Under the pieces are notes generated by a model. That model saw only the letters and a program-made list of their open reading frames with translations, was not told the origin of the DNA and did no database searches. Of a stretch of 64,000 nucleotides of DNA, positions 8,391-16,780 are shown in pieces. Source of the DNA: Rhodococcus sp. 14-2483-1-2 (lineage in GTDB: Bacteria; Actinomycetota; Actinomycetes; Mycobacteriales; Mycobacteriaceae). Position 1 is the first letter of the stretch. Every line of letters starts with the position of its first letter. A program made the translations under genes and the position numbers. The stretch spans positions 124,001 to 188,000 of the forward strand of contig NZ_NPFW01000023.1 in assembly GCF_002259405.1 (NCBI RefSeq), given 5' to 3'.

Positions 8391-8410
8391 GCTAGCACCT
8401 AGGTGCTAGC
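8391..8410. promoter_or_regulatory. Perfect 20-bp palindromic operator
   Basis: The sequence GCTAGCACCTAGGTGCTAGC equals its own reverse complement over all 20 bases. It lies upstream of the P450 operon, and the half-site AGGTGCTAG recurs at 237-258 between the other two units of the locus. This is the kind of site bound by a dimeric repressor or activator. No regulator gene sits beside either site inside the window. Confidence 0.7.
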
Positions 8411-8552
8411 ATGTCTATCACTCATTCATAGGTCTGTCGTCGGCAGCTCGAACTACGTCGCGGACCGAGCGCATGATGCAGCTGTGCTGGCGACGGAATG
8501 GACACCGCCGAGACAGATTGCAGCGGCGAGTCATCGATCAGTTCGATGTCGT

Positions 8553-8975
8553 CGCCTCTTACACGGCTGGTTGCATGACCTACGTGCCGAGACCGACGAG
8601 ACCGGCGGGGTGTGCGTCGCCGATGCTGCTTCGAGGGCATGTGCACCAATGGCTCCGGGATACGTACCACCCGTCACTCCTGACCTGCTCAAGCTGGCCG
8701 AGAACGCCGGCGACGAGGTCCCCCTCTAGGTTGCGGCCGCAGGACCGAAGGCGGTCTGGGGTGACGCCGCGGTGTGGGTGCCCGAGGCGCTCTGGTGGGC
8801 CTACGGCGACCTCGACCGCCTGGCCGATCACTATCGGGCCATGGCCGCCCATCTGACCTCGATCGAACCGCTGCTCTCCGACGCCGGAACCTGGGACGAC
8901 AGCCCCCAACTCGGAGACTGGCTCGACCCGACAGCTCCCCCGGAGGACCCGATGGCCGCCGCCGCAGACCCCAGT
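8553..8975 (+). pseudogene. Fragment of a GH78 alpha-L-rhamnosidase
   Basis: One plus-strand frame reads HGWLHDLRAETDETGGV, then PPVTPDLLKLAENAGDE, an in-frame TAG at 8727-8729, and AVWGDAAVWVPEALWWAYGD followed by LADHYRAMAAHL and GDWLDPTAPP. This is the central part of bacterial GH78 rhamnosidases (the GGVP..VPD and WGDAAVWVPW..Y..GD blocks). Full enzymes are 800-1000 residues, so only about 140 residues survive, with no start and one stop codon. Homology ends near 8975, where a minus-strand O-methyltransferase remnant begins. It is a dead fragment. Confidence 0.6.
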
Positions 8976-8979
8976 GCGC

Positions 8980-9203
8980 TCGCGAGGCCCACGAATTCGA
9001 CCGTCCGGTCCAACACGTTGTGTGTCGTCACTACGTCGCCGTTGAGCACCGTCACCAGGTCCGCGGCCCCAATTCCCCGAAAGTCACTCTCGCGCAGGCC
9101 ACTTTGTGCGCATTCGTTTCGGTCGTCACGATCCGTGGCACGAATCGCAGCGGTGAGATGAAGCGCAGAGATGGCGAATGATGGACCGAATCGACGACGG
9201 CAG
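8980..9203 (-). pseudogene. Fragment of a SAM-dependent O-methyltransferase
   Basis: Minus-strand peptides in two frames match the middle of the intact O-methyltransferase at 27191-27847: IVTTETNAHKVACARVTFGELG in one frame, and GAADLVTVLNGDVVTTHNVLDRTVEFV in the other. The nucleotide sequences can be aligned by eye but are clearly diverged, so this is a relic of a paralogue and not a recent copy. At least one frameshift separates the two blocks. The fragment stops exactly where the 772-bp repeat begins. Confidence 0.65.
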
Positions 9204-9205
9204 AA

Positions 9206-9635
9206 TGACATTCGCGAGGGGGCCTGATGCCATGACGACGCTGCGAGCGAACACCGGTTCGCGGTCGTCGATCGTGATCTCCCACAGCGATGAATCCTCG
9301 TGCCAGGTCAGATCCGCAACGTTGTGCCCGAAGCGGAAGTAGCCCGTCAACTCGAACCTGTCGATCATCGAGTCGACGTACCCGAGGATCTCTTCACTGC
9401 CGGAGTAGGTGTGCGACCAGTCCGGATTCGGCGCGAAACTGTAGGAGTAGAGCCGCGATGGGATGTCGCACGCTGCACCGGGATACGTGTTGTCGCGCCA
9501 CGTTCCGCCGGGCCTGGTGCCTCGTTCGAGAATGACGAAGTCGCGAATACTTCGCTGGGTCAACCGGACAGCGGCACCGATACCAGCGAACCCGCCGCCG
9601 ATCACCGCGACGGAGACCACGTCACGCCCGCTCAT
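9206..9635 (-). pseudogene. Truncated Baeyer-Villiger monooxygenase (N-terminal 143 residues)
   Basis: The ATG at 9635 and residues 1-143 are identical in translation to the intact monooxygenase at 33260-34768, including the FAD-binding GGGFAGIG and the RPGGTW motif. The match ends after GPLANV; the frame then runs into the O-methyltransferase relic. The Baeyer-Villiger fingerprint, the NADPH site and all later parts are missing, so it cannot be active. It overlaps the next fragment by four bases, exactly as in the intact operon. Confidence 0.9.
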
Positions 9636-9969
9636 GCGACGGGCTCGTAGGTCAGTTCCTTCGACCAGGTGGGCTGAGCCCGGAGCAGGCGTTTGGGGTA
9701 CTTGGCTGTCATGACGACCATTGCGTCTGCAAGGCGGTGGTACCGATGGGCGCGATCGATGACGACCGATCCGTGCCAGCTGATGAAGCGGTACATGGGT
9801 AGGCGTTTGGGGAAGGGTGTGCGCTCACCGACCTTCTTGAATCGCTTCATGGCGGTGTAGAGACGTTCCTCGTCCACGCCCATCTCGACGATGTTGTCGC
9901 GCATCTTGTTCAGCAGCGGAATGTAGCGCAGAGTGCCGATGATCAACGACGGATACGCCCACGCGCCGA
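9632..9969 (-). pseudogene. Truncated ferritin-like diiron protein (C-terminal 112 residues)
   Basis: This fragment repeats the last 112 codons of the gene at 34765-35691 (PSLIIGTLRYIPLLNKMRDN to the final TYEPVA), with one visible amino-acid change (Arg for Pro in RAHRYHRLAD). All iron-ligand motifs lie upstream of the break and are absent. There is no credible start codon. The join at 9969 leads into non-coding sequence. Confidence 0.9.
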
Positions 9970-10380
9970 GCCTACTCACCGGGGTGAAAGCCCGAGGCTA
10001 GTCGGGATCGAACCGACTCTGTGCGGATTTCGAGCCCTAGAAGTGGATTAACGTGAACGTCTTTGAACTCGATAATTGTTTATTTGCAACGCCTTCCGTG
10101 CATCGCCGTCCGGTCCAGTCCATGCACGATCGTATCGACCTGTGACACTCTCGTGACACCGAGCTTCGCCTGGTCCGGTTTGACCGGACGGGCGTGAACC
10201 GTGCACGCAGCGACGGATCTTCACGGACCGAGTGCGCCGTCGTGCGCGCTGACGATCTGCGGATTCAATGGCACCAGAAAGTTTCGGTATGAAAACCAGA
10301 TCGAACTAGACCAGCCGAGTTGGCCATGGAACTGATTGCCCGCGGGCATCACCCAAGGGTGCGGAGACGAACGCGCTCCC
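9970..10380. other. Intergenic, no gene; tRNA-like or intron-like scrap
   Basis: No coding frame is supported. On the minus strand, bases about 9995-10020 look like a tRNA T-arm (GTCGG, TTCGATC, CCGAC) with an adjoining acceptor-like strand, but no matching 5' acceptor or D-arm was found. On the plus strand GGGGTGAAAGCCC near 9981-9993 recalls the domain I start of bacterial group II introns. Neither reading is secure. The rest, including the approach to the LuxR gene end, shows nothing recognisable. Confidence 0.3.
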
Positions 10381-11085
10381 TCAAATCGCCAACGGTGCGT
10401 TTTCCAATAAGCCCGCCTTGTATGCCAACACCACGGCAGAAAGTCTTTTTTTCGCGCCGAGTTTGTGCAGAATGTGCTCCATGTGGGTATTGACCGTGCT
10501 CCTGGACAGATGCAGGGCCGCGCCGATTTCGGCGTTCGTCTGACCTTCGGTGAGGCAACGCAGAATGTCTACCTCCCGCGGTGTCAGATGCATTCTCGAA
10601 CGCAACTCGAGGGCACACACTGTGGAAACTGCAACTTGCGCGATCTCTGCGACGAAGCTTTTGAGCCACGGCAAGAAAGTCTGTTCAACGATGCTGATGT
10701 GCAGTACTGCAACAGTCCGACCGCTGTTGTTCGTAAGCGCTACGGATGCACCTTCGTGAAAGCCTGCCGGAACCAGTACCCGTTCGGCGGAGAATGTACT
10801 CCGATATGCCGGTATGTCGGCCCACGTGAGCAGCTGGCCGGGATGCTCGTAGACGATTTGCATGCCCGGGTCCTCGCACGCGAACTGTCCGAGCAGGTAG
10901 TCCATCGTCGACTGTTGGTAGCCGGCGGACGCAACCATCCGATGGTCGCGTCCGACGTCTACCAATACCACTGCCACAGCGCATGATTCGACTTCGTTCG
11001 CAACGTACCGAATCAGACCGTCGAGCCTCCCGGCGGGATCCGCACTGGTCAGCGCCGAGAGCGTGTCGGCACCGTGGAACGTCAT
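10381..11085 (-). CDS. LuxR-family transcriptional regulator
   Basis: The 234-residue product has a C-terminal LuxR/NarL helix-turn-helix: LTPREVDILRCLTEGQTNAEIGAALHLSRSTVNTHMEHILHKLGA covers the conserved Leu-Thr-x-Arg-Glu, Asn-x-x-Ile and the recognition helix. The N-terminal two thirds look like a GAF-type sensor (AVAVVLVDVGRDHRMVASAGY, then AGFHEGASVAL). No receiver aspartate pattern is seen, so it is probably ligand-responsive and not a two-component regulator. ATG at 11085 follows a TTG at 11088. It is 62 bp downstream of the amidase on the same strand and may be co-transcribed with it, so it could sense an amide or amine. Confidence 0.82.
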   Translation of the reverse strand: MTFHGADTLSALTSADPAGRLDGLIRYVANEVESCAVAVVLVDVGRDHRMVASAGYQQSTMDYLLGQFACEDPGMQIVYEHPGQLLTWADIPAYRSTFSAERVLVPAGFHEGASVALTNNSGRTVAVLHISIVEQTFLPWLKSFVAEIAQVAVSTVCALELRSRMHLTPREVDILRCLTEGQTNAEIGAALHLSRSTVNTHMEHILHKLGAKKRLSAVVLAYKAGLLENAPLAI

Positions 11086-11147
11086 CAACTAAGGATATAC
11101 GCCGTGTTCCCCTGGGGGTCAGCTTTGTGTTACAGGTGCGGTAACAA

Positions 11148-12566
11148 CTACAGCGTGGGGTGTCGGTCGGCCCACGGTCGTACCTTCTCGAAGTTGGCGG
11201 CTGCCCGCAGCACAGCTGCATCGGCGTGCAGTCGGCCCGAGATCTGTAGACCCACCGGACGCCCATCCGACGTGAAGCCGGCGGGAACGGTGATCGCCGG
11301 AGTTGTGATCATGTTGAACGGGTATGTCAGTAGCCATCCGAGAAGTTGCGAGCGGAGCGAGGCACCGTCGAGGAATGTAGGAGCGAATTGCTCGAGTGTG
11401 AATGTTGCCTCGCTCAGTGTCGGTGACACGAGCAAGTCGTAATCTTGCATGAACGCCGAGAACGTGTCCCACATTGCGCCGCGGAAAAGGTCGGCACGAC
11501 CGACGTCGACGCCCGTCAATCGCTCACCCTCGCGCATCAACTCGATCAAGTTGTCGTCGACTTGCCCCTGCCATTCGTCCCAGTCGATGAGATCGTGCTC
11601 GGCAGCGAAGCCTGGAACCCAAATGCCGTTCCACATCGCTTCCTCCGGATTACCCCAGGCCGGAGTGGCTTCCTCTACGTGGGCACCGAGTTCCTCGAAA
11701 GCCTGGACTGCAGTACGACAGATCGAGAGCACTTCTGGATCGACCGTGGCGAATCCGAGATCGGGTGACCAGGCGATACGCCAGCCCTCGATTCCCTTGC
11801 GGGTTTCGGCGAGGTAGTTGGTGGTCGAGTCAGGCAGAGAGAGCGGATCGGACTCGTCCGGTCCTGCTACGACATCGAGCATGAGTGCGTTGTCGGCCAC
11901 GGTACGAGTGATCGGGCCGTGATAAGCCCAGTGATAGTAGCGGCCGGCGAGAATCGTCTGGGGGATTCGGCCGGTCGACGGCTTCAGGCCGACAACGCCG
12001 CACAATGCTGCAGGAATGCGCACCGATCCGGCTCCATCGCTGCCCTCGGCGAGCGGACCGAGTCCCGCTGCGACGGCTGCCGCCGCGCCACCGCTCGACC
12101 CGCCCGCGCTGAAACCGTGCTTCCACGGGTTGTGCGTGGGGCCGTACAGGTGGTTGTCCGTTCCGCCGTAGTACCCGCTTTCCGGAGTGTTGGTCTTACC
12201 CAGGAAGAGGCCGCCGGCGTCACGCATCCGCTGGACAATCGCAGCGTCGTGGTCGGAAATGTTGTCCTTCAGCGGGATCATGCCGAATGTCAGGGCACGT
12301 CCCTTGACTGCTGTGAGGTCCTTGATCGTGAACGGGACGCCGTGCAACGGGCCGACTTCGCGAGATCGGGTCGAGGCGTCGACGAGAGCTCGCGCATCGG
12401 ACATCACTTGGTCTGCGTCGAAATCCACGATTGCGTTCACGGCCGGATTCACATCTTCGACCCTCTTGACGAAGTATTCGGCAACCTCGACAGGCGACAG
12501 CTCACCCGAGCGTGTCTGTTCTGCCATCTTTTCAGCTGTGAGCCAGGACAATTCGTGATCTGCCAT
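11148..12566 (-). CDS. Amidase-signature hydrolase
   Basis: A 472-residue cytoplasmic amidase. The Ser-cisSer-Lys catalytic triad is visible: Lys82 in PFTIKDLTAVKG, the serine pair in GGSSGGAAAAVAAG (about 157-158), and the nucleophile Ser181 in GSDGAGSVRIPAA. Length fits the family. A TAGGAGAAC site precedes the ATG. It lies between the IclR regulator (117 bp upstream, with an inverted repeat in the gap) and the LuxR regulator (62 bp downstream). Members hydrolyse aryl or alkyl amides, or are mis-annotated as GatA; the lone gene without gatB/gatC neighbours points to catabolism. With the amine oxidase and aldehyde dehydrogenase nearby, an amide related to the amine pathway is a reasonable guess. 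Confidence 0.87.
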   Translation of the reverse strand: MADHELSWLTAEKMAEQTRSGELSPVEVAEYFVKRVEDVNPAVNAIVDFDADQVMSDARALVDASTRSREVGPLHGVPFTIKDLTAVKGRALTFGMIPLKDNISDHDAAIVQRMRDAGGLFLGKTNTPESGYYGGTDNHLYGPTHNPWKHGFSAGGSSGGAAAAVAAGLGPLAEGSDGAGSVRIPAALCGVVGLKPSTGRIPQTILAGRYYHWAYHGPITRTVADNALMLDVVAGPDESDPLSLPDSTTNYLAETRKGIEGWRIAWSPDLGFATVDPEVLSICRTAVQAFEELGAHVEEATPAWGNPEEAMWNGIWVPGFAAEHDLIDWDEWQGQVDDNLIELMREGERLTGVDVGRADLFRGAMWDTFSAFMQDYDLLVSPTLSEATFTLEQFAPTFLDGASLRSQLLGWLLTYPFNMITTPAITVPAGFTSDGRPVGLQISGRLHADAAVLRAAANFEKVRPWADRHPTL

Positions 12567-12631
12567 CAGTTCTCCTAGTGCGTCGACACGGGCTTCGTGT
12601 CGAAAACACTACGAGGCAATCGAACTCAGGG

Positions 12632-12653
12632 ATATCGGTGAACTTACCGATAT
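12632..12653. promoter_or_regulatory. Inverted repeat upstream of the amidase
   Basis: Arms ATATCGGT (12632-12639) and ACCGATAT (12646-12653) are perfect complements around a 6-base spacer, GAACTT. The site is 66 bp upstream of the amidase start, in the gap after iclR. It is a likely operator; the IclR or LuxR protein encoded on either side is the obvious candidate ligand. Confidence 0.55.
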
Positions 12654-12683
12654 GACGGGCTGTTCGGCGGTCCCGGAACCCTG

Positions 12684-13436
12684 TCAGACCAGCAGCGGGG
12701 CCAACTGCCTGGCTGCCTCGATCATCGTCGGAACGCACCGGCGAAGCGCGGGCTCGTGCACCGCACTGCCTGATAGTGCGAGGCCGGCAAACAACGAACC
12801 TGTGGCGCTCCGTAACGGTACTGCGACACAGGCTGTATCGGAGGTGATCTCACCCGTTTGATGTGAGGAGCCGTCCGCGCGGACTGCACTGAGCGATGCT
12901 ACCAACTCACTGCGGGACACGATCGTCTCCCGTGTGAGGGCGGTCAGGCCGGTTGCCGGCACCAAGGACATCGGGTCGTCCTTCTCAGCGAGGAGCAGCT
13001 TGCCGAGAGCACTTGCGTGCAGGTGCCGATTGAGGAACGACTCGTCGTGCTGCAGTGGATACTCCGGATCTTCGTTCGCAATACGAATCGTCGAATTCGT
13101 GTAATAGGCCAGGTGGACGCCGAACCGGACGGTGAGTCTGAATTCCGCAAGAAGCTCTCTGGCTGCCGTGCACACCGTCGGAGCGACGGCCGCATCGATC
13201 AGCACTCCGATCTTGTGGCCGAGTGCAAATCCGGAAAGGTCCGGCAGACGCACGACGTAGCCCTCCCCGGCGAGTATGTTGAGCAGTCGATAGGTTGTAG
13301 CCGAGGGTAAGTCGAGCTGTGCAGCAACAGTTTTGGCTGTGATACCGGCACCGCCTCTGGCCACTACCTCGAGCACCCGCAATGCGCTCTGCACCGCCTT
13401 CGGTTGACGACCGGAGAACGAACTGTCGCCACTCAT
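12684..13436 (-). CDS. IclR-family transcriptional regulator
   Basis: This 250-residue regulator has an N-terminal winged helix-turn-helix (QSALRVLEVVARGGAGITAKTVAAQLDLPSATTYRLLNILAGEGYV) and a C-terminal IclR effector domain (LHASALGKLLLAE, then VAVPLRSATGSLFAGLALSG). The ATG at 13436 overlaps the permease stop by four bases (ATGA) and is therefore chosen over a long, arginine-rich upstream extension. The family senses small organic acids or aromatics. It may control the permease it is coupled to, the amidase downstream and the aldehyde dehydrogenase upstream. Inverted repeats at 12632 and 14973 are candidate sites. Confidence 0.87.
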   Translation of the reverse strand: MSGDSSFSGRQPKAVQSALRVLEVVARGGAGITAKTVAAQLDLPSATTYRLLNILAGEGYVVRLPDLSGFALGHKIGVLIDAAVAPTVCTAARELLAEFRLTVRFGVHLAYYTNSTIRIANEDPEYPLQHDESFLNRHLHASALGKLLLAEKDDPMSLVPATGLTALTRETIVSRSELVASLSAVRADGSSHQTGEITSDTACVAVPLRSATGSLFAGLALSGSAVHEPALRRCVPTMIEAARQLAPLLV

Positions 13437-14890
13437 TTCCGTACCTCCCAGGGGCGGTACCGAGAGACGATGTCTTCGGCGATGGTCTCGTCGTACACCC
13501 CGACTCGGTCGAGCACGCCACGCTCGACACGGGACCGCAGAAAGACGACGCAGAAGCCGACAGCCATCAGAGCCAGGTACACAACGGAGCCGCCGCCCGC
13601 GGAGTAACTCGGCGACGCAGTCGCCCACACCACCACCACTCCCATCGACGCCGCAACCCCTACCGAAACGAGGATCGGTACGAGCGTCAATTCGCCGATT
13701 CTGCGCAGGAAGCACGGTGCCGCCACACACACCAATATGTAGGCAACGACATAGCCATGTGCAGAGACCGTCAACAATCCCAGCATGACATCCCTCGTCG
13801 ACGCCGCGAACAGTTGATACACCACCGGCACCGCGACAATGACCGGCATGACCACGATCAGAGCGACATGGGGGGTATGAAAACGAGGGTGCGTGCGTCC
13901 TAAACGCGCGGGTGCAACGCCTTCGCGTCCCATCGCGAACAGTATTCGCGACAAGGCTGTCGTCGATCCCAGAACGCAAGCAAACCACGAGGCCGTGATC
14001 CCGAGTTCCATGACCACAGACAGGAACCCTGCCGCGCTTCCGGACGAATCCGGCAGTGTCAGGACGATTGCCAACATCTCGTTCTGCTGTACAGGTGCCG
14101 AGAGTTGGGCACCTGCCGCCCCCACATACAGAACCCCGAGCGCAACGGGCGTCCACTTGATCGCACGCGGCACCGCAGTGAGGGGATTGCGAGCTTCCCG
14201 GGCCACCGTTCCCGCACTCTCGAAACCCACGAACGATGTGATTGCAAGCAATACGACGAAACCGATACGTGATACCCCGCCGTCGCCTGGCTGCGACTCT
14301 GCAGTGGCCGGCGGCACACCGAGTGTCTGGACGAAGACCACGGCGAGAACCACCGTCGCAACCACAATTGCGAACACTTCTACAGCGAGTGTGATCCGGG
14401 TCGAGAACCGAACGCCTCGGACCATCAGAATCAACGCTAGTGATCCGACCACAACCGCCAGGACCGCCACCGTCGCAGCGCCTTTCGGTAGGCCGATCCG
14501 TGCCAGAAGCACAGTCGCGTAGCTCGCTGCTCCGATAACGCTTGCCATGGCTGCTGCGGCATAGCCGATAGCAGACGACACTCCCGCTCCGAAGCCTGGT
14601 ACAGCTCCGAGTCCCTTCGCGACATAGCTGTACAGCCCGCTCACCGCGACCATGCGTTGGGCGAACTGTCCGACGCAGTACCCCACCATGGTCATGAGCA
14701 GGGCAGCCGCGACGAAGACCGCAATCGTTGCTCCGCCCGCGTCAGGAATGACCAGCGCCGGGAGGGTCACCATCACCGCTGACGGTGCGACCGCCGACAC
14801 CGATTGCGCTAGCACCTGGGCAAACGTCAGGCGAGCGCGACCGAGACCGGCGACCGGCGAACTGGTCCGCACAGGCGGTGGTTCGGTCAC
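13433..14890 (-). CDS. APC-superfamily amino acid / amine permease
   Basis: The product has 485 residues and about 12 predicted membrane helices, starting after a short cytoplasmic tail (VTEPPPVRTSSPVAGLGRARLTFAQVLAQSVSAVAPS). Features of the amino acid-polyamine-organocation family include the conserved GLYSYVAKGLG segment, SFVGFESAGTVAREARNP in the middle, and RILFAMGREGVAP after helix 8. The GTG at 14890 is chosen because AGGTG lies upstream and homologues begin here; an ATG at 14902 is possible. It is the first gene of the permease-iclR-amidase-luxR unit. The likely substrate is an amine or amide, inferred only from the neighbours. Confidence 0.85.
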   Translation of the reverse strand: MTEPPPVRTSSPVAGLGRARLTFAQVLAQSVSAVAPSAVMVTLPALVIPDAGGATIAVFVAAALLMTMVGYCVGQFAQRMVAVSGLYSYVAKGLGAVPGFGAGVSSAIGYAAAAMASVIGAASYATVLLARIGLPKGAATVAVLAVVVGSLALILMVRGVRFSTRITLAVEVFAIVVATVVLAVVFVQTLGVPPATAESQPGDGGVSRIGFVVLLAITSFVGFESAGTVAREARNPLTAVPRAIKWTPVALGVLYVGAAGAQLSAPVQQNEMLAIVLTLPDSSGSAAGFLSVVMELGITASWFACVLGSTTALSRILFAMGREGVAPARLGRTHPRFHTPHVALIVVMPVIVAVPVVYQLFAASTRDVMLGLLTVSAHGYVVAYILVCVAAPCFLRRIGELTLVPILVSVGVAASMGVVVVWATASPSYSAGGGSVVYLALMAVGFCVVFLRSRVERGVLDRVGVYDETIAEDIVSRYRPWEVRK

Positions 14891-14972
14891 TCTGCACCTC
14901 ATTCCGGATCGGATTCGACGGTACTTTCGATGCTGCACGATAGCCCTCCAGCCGTCGCCGAACGTGCAAACT

Positions 14973-14993
14973 GGGTGAACGCTGAGTTCACCC
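14973..14993. promoter_or_regulatory. Inverted repeat in the divergent permease / ALDH promoter region
   Basis: Arms GGGTGAAC (14973-14980) and GTTCACCC (14986-14993) are perfect complements with a 5-base spacer. It lies 83 bp upstream of the permease start and 270 bp upstream of the aldehyde dehydrogenase. Size and symmetry suit an IclR or similar dimer. Confidence 0.55.
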
Positions 14994-15083
14994 GAATGGG
15001 AATACGTCATTGTTCGAGCGAGCGGTCCGGGCAGGCTATCGCCCAGAATTATCGGCTGACGTGCCCATTGTGTGCACATCGAA

Positions 15084-15114
15084 ATGAGAATGCGCACGAA
15101 AGTCGAATGAGAAT
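15084..15114. promoter_or_regulatory. Tandem ATGAGAAT motifs upstream of the aldehyde dehydrogenase
   Basis: ATGAGAAT occurs at 15084-15091 and again at 15107-15114, 23 bp apart (about two helical turns). Each is preceded by CGA or CGAA. A third copy with the same CGA prefix lies at 16811-16818, upstream of the permease and amine oxidase operon. Spacing and recurrence suggest direct-repeat activator sites. Confidence 0.45.
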
Positions 15115-15264
15115 CTGCTCCGCGGCAAATACTCACTACGAATTTTCCGTGACCCGCGCCACAGCCTGTCCTACTCTCGAATCCGGGACGCCTCTCGAGC
15201 CACGCCAGTACACCTCAAGGGCGCACGGCCCCAGCATCATTCGCAATCGATGGCAAGGACATTC

Positions 15265-16770
15265 ATGACTGCAGTAATCAGCTCGCCAACCGAGCTCCGC
15301 TCGGACGTGCAGAACTTCATCGCAACGCCCAAGCAGATGTTCATCGACGGACAATGGGTCGACGCCGCGTCGGGCCAGACGTTCGAGACGATCAATCCTG
15401 CTACCGGACAGGTCATTACGACGGTTCCACATGGCCGAACCGAGGATGTCGATCGCGCCGTCTTAGCAGCTCGCCGCGCGTTCGACTCCGGTGAGTGGCG
15501 GCGGGTCACACCCGCGCAGCGTCAGCGGTTGCTGTGGAAGATCGGCCAGGGCATCCTGGATCGGGCCGAGCAGTTCGCTCAGCTCGAATCGATCGACAAC
15601 GGTAAGTCCGTCGCGGTCGCTCAGGCAGTCGATGTCACGTGGGCGGCCGAAATCTTCTTCTATTACGCCGGGTGGGCGACGAAGATCGAGGGGCGCACAA
15701 TTCCGGTGTCCGTCCCCTGGGCACCGGGCGGCCGGTTCCATGCTTACACCCTTCGCGAGCCGATCGGGGTGTGCGCGCAGATCGTTCCCTGGAACTTCCC
15801 ATTGGTCATGGCCGCCTTCAAGGTTGCGCCCGGTTTGACATGCGGAAACACACTCGTACTCAAGCCTGCAGAACAGACGCCGCTGAGCGCGCTTCTTCTG
15901 GCCGAGGTCATCGCGGAAGTCGGTCTACCCGACGGCGTATTCAATGTCGTCACCGGTTTCGGCGACGCCGGAGCCGCGCTGTCCCACCACCAAGACGTGG
16001 ACAAGGTCGCCTTCACGGGCTCGACAGAGGTCGGCAAGAAGATTGTTCAGGCCGCATCGGGAAACCTGAAGAAGGTCTCGTTGGAGTTGGGGGGAAAGAG
16101 CCCTCAGGTCATCTTCGCCGACGCGGATCTGGAAGCAGCCATTCCCGGAGTGGCCAGCGGATTCTTGTTCAACCACGGGCAGGCCTGCACCGCTGGAACG
16201 CGCCTGCTGATCGAGGACCGAATCTTCGACGAGTTCACCGAGGGCATTGCCGATTTCGCCCGATCGCAGAAGATCGGTCCAGGGATGGACCCGACCAACG
16301 ACATCGGCCCACTCATCTCGGAGGAACAACTCGGGAAGGTCACCGGTTACATCGACGCAGGTCTTGCCGACGGCGCTCGAGCGCTCACCGGCGGAAAAAG
16401 GTACGGCGATCAAGGCTTCTACGTCGAGCCCACATTATTGGTGGACGTGACAAGCGATTTCAGCGTGTACCAGGAAGAGATCTTCGGACCGGTTGCCGTC
16501 GCAGTTCCGTTCTCGCCCAGCGAGGGTGTGCGGGCCGCAGCGAACGACACTCCGTACGGGTTGGCGGCGAGTGTGTGGACACGCGATGTGTCCAAGGCAC
16601 ACGATGTAGCCGCAGAGATCAAAGCCGGAACGGTGTGGATCAACTGCCACAACGCCTTCGACACCGCGCTGCCCTTCGGCGGGTACAAGCAGTCCGGCTG
16701 GGGCCGTGAACTCGGCGAGGGCGCGATCGGCGAATACACCCAGGGCAAGTCGGTGAATATCGCGCTCTGA
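15265..16770 (+). CDS. NAD(P)-dependent aldehyde dehydrogenase
   Basis: This 501-residue aldehyde dehydrogenase oxidises an aldehyde to the carboxylic acid in the cytoplasm. Key motifs: PWNFPLVMAAFKVAPGL, the cofactor-site FTGSTEVGKKI, general base Glu274 in LELGGKSP, and catalytic Cys308 in NHGQACTAGTR. I start at the ATG at 15265 because AAGGAC lies just upstream; an ATG at 15250 has no such site. It is divergent from the APC permease and followed 169 bp later by a second permease and a copper amine oxidase. It is the natural second step after the oxidase. Similar genes are often called phenylacetaldehyde or betaine-aldehyde dehydrogenase; specificity is not decided here. Confidence 0.92.
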   Translation: MTAVISSPTELRSDVQNFIATPKQMFIDGQWVDAASGQTFETINPATGQVITTVPHGRTEDVDRAVLAARRAFDSGEWRRVTPAQRQRLLWKIGQGILDRAEQFAQLESIDNGKSVAVAQAVDVTWAAEIFFYYAGWATKIEGRTIPVSVPWAPGGRFHAYTLREPIGVCAQIVPWNFPLVMAAFKVAPGLTCGNTLVLKPAEQTPLSALLLAEVIAEVGLPDGVFNVVTGFGDAGAALSHHQDVDKVAFTGSTEVGKKIVQAASGNLKKVSLELGGKSPQVIFADADLEAAIPGVASGFLFNHGQACTAGTRLLIEDRIFDEFTEGIADFARSQKIGPGMDPTNDIGPLISEEQLGKVTGYIDAGLADGARALTGGKRYGDQGFYVEPTLLVDVTSDFSVYQEEIFGPVAVAVPFSPSEGVRAAANDTPYGLAASVWTRDVSKAHDVAAEIKAGTVWINCHNAFDTALPFGGYKQSGWGRELGEGAIGEYTQGKSVNIAL

Positions 16771-16780
16771 GACGGTGCGC

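Larger units (their letters stand above)
9198..9969. repeat. Direct repeat copy A (772 bp), partner of 34331-35102
   Basis: The segment aligns to 34331-35102 at a constant offset of 25,133 bp without gaps. The differences I could see by eye are one base near 9205, one near 9737 and three at 9953-9955. Both copies have the same orientation. Copy B is part of an intact operon; copy A is cut on both sides, so A is the derived copy. Confidence 0.9.

Noticed and set aside
8201..8398. 66-residue extension of the P450
   Set aside because: Composition is Arg/Ser-rich, and the ATG at 8200 has a clear AGGAG site.
8403..8729. Plus-strand frame right after the operator as an intact gene
   Set aside because: Only its end resembles a rhamnosidase, and the match continues beyond its stop codon; treated as a fragment.
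9995..10020. tRNA gene on the minus strand
   Set aside because: Only a T-arm-like hairpin is present; no D-arm or matching acceptor strand was found.
13437..14156. 240-residue extension of the IclR regulator
   Set aside because: It is the shadow of the APC permease gene; the ATGA overlap at 13433-13436 gives the real start.
14891..15136. 82-residue N-terminal extension of the first APC permease
   Set aside because: The extension lies in the divergent promoter region with an inverted repeat and has no membrane helix or family similarity.
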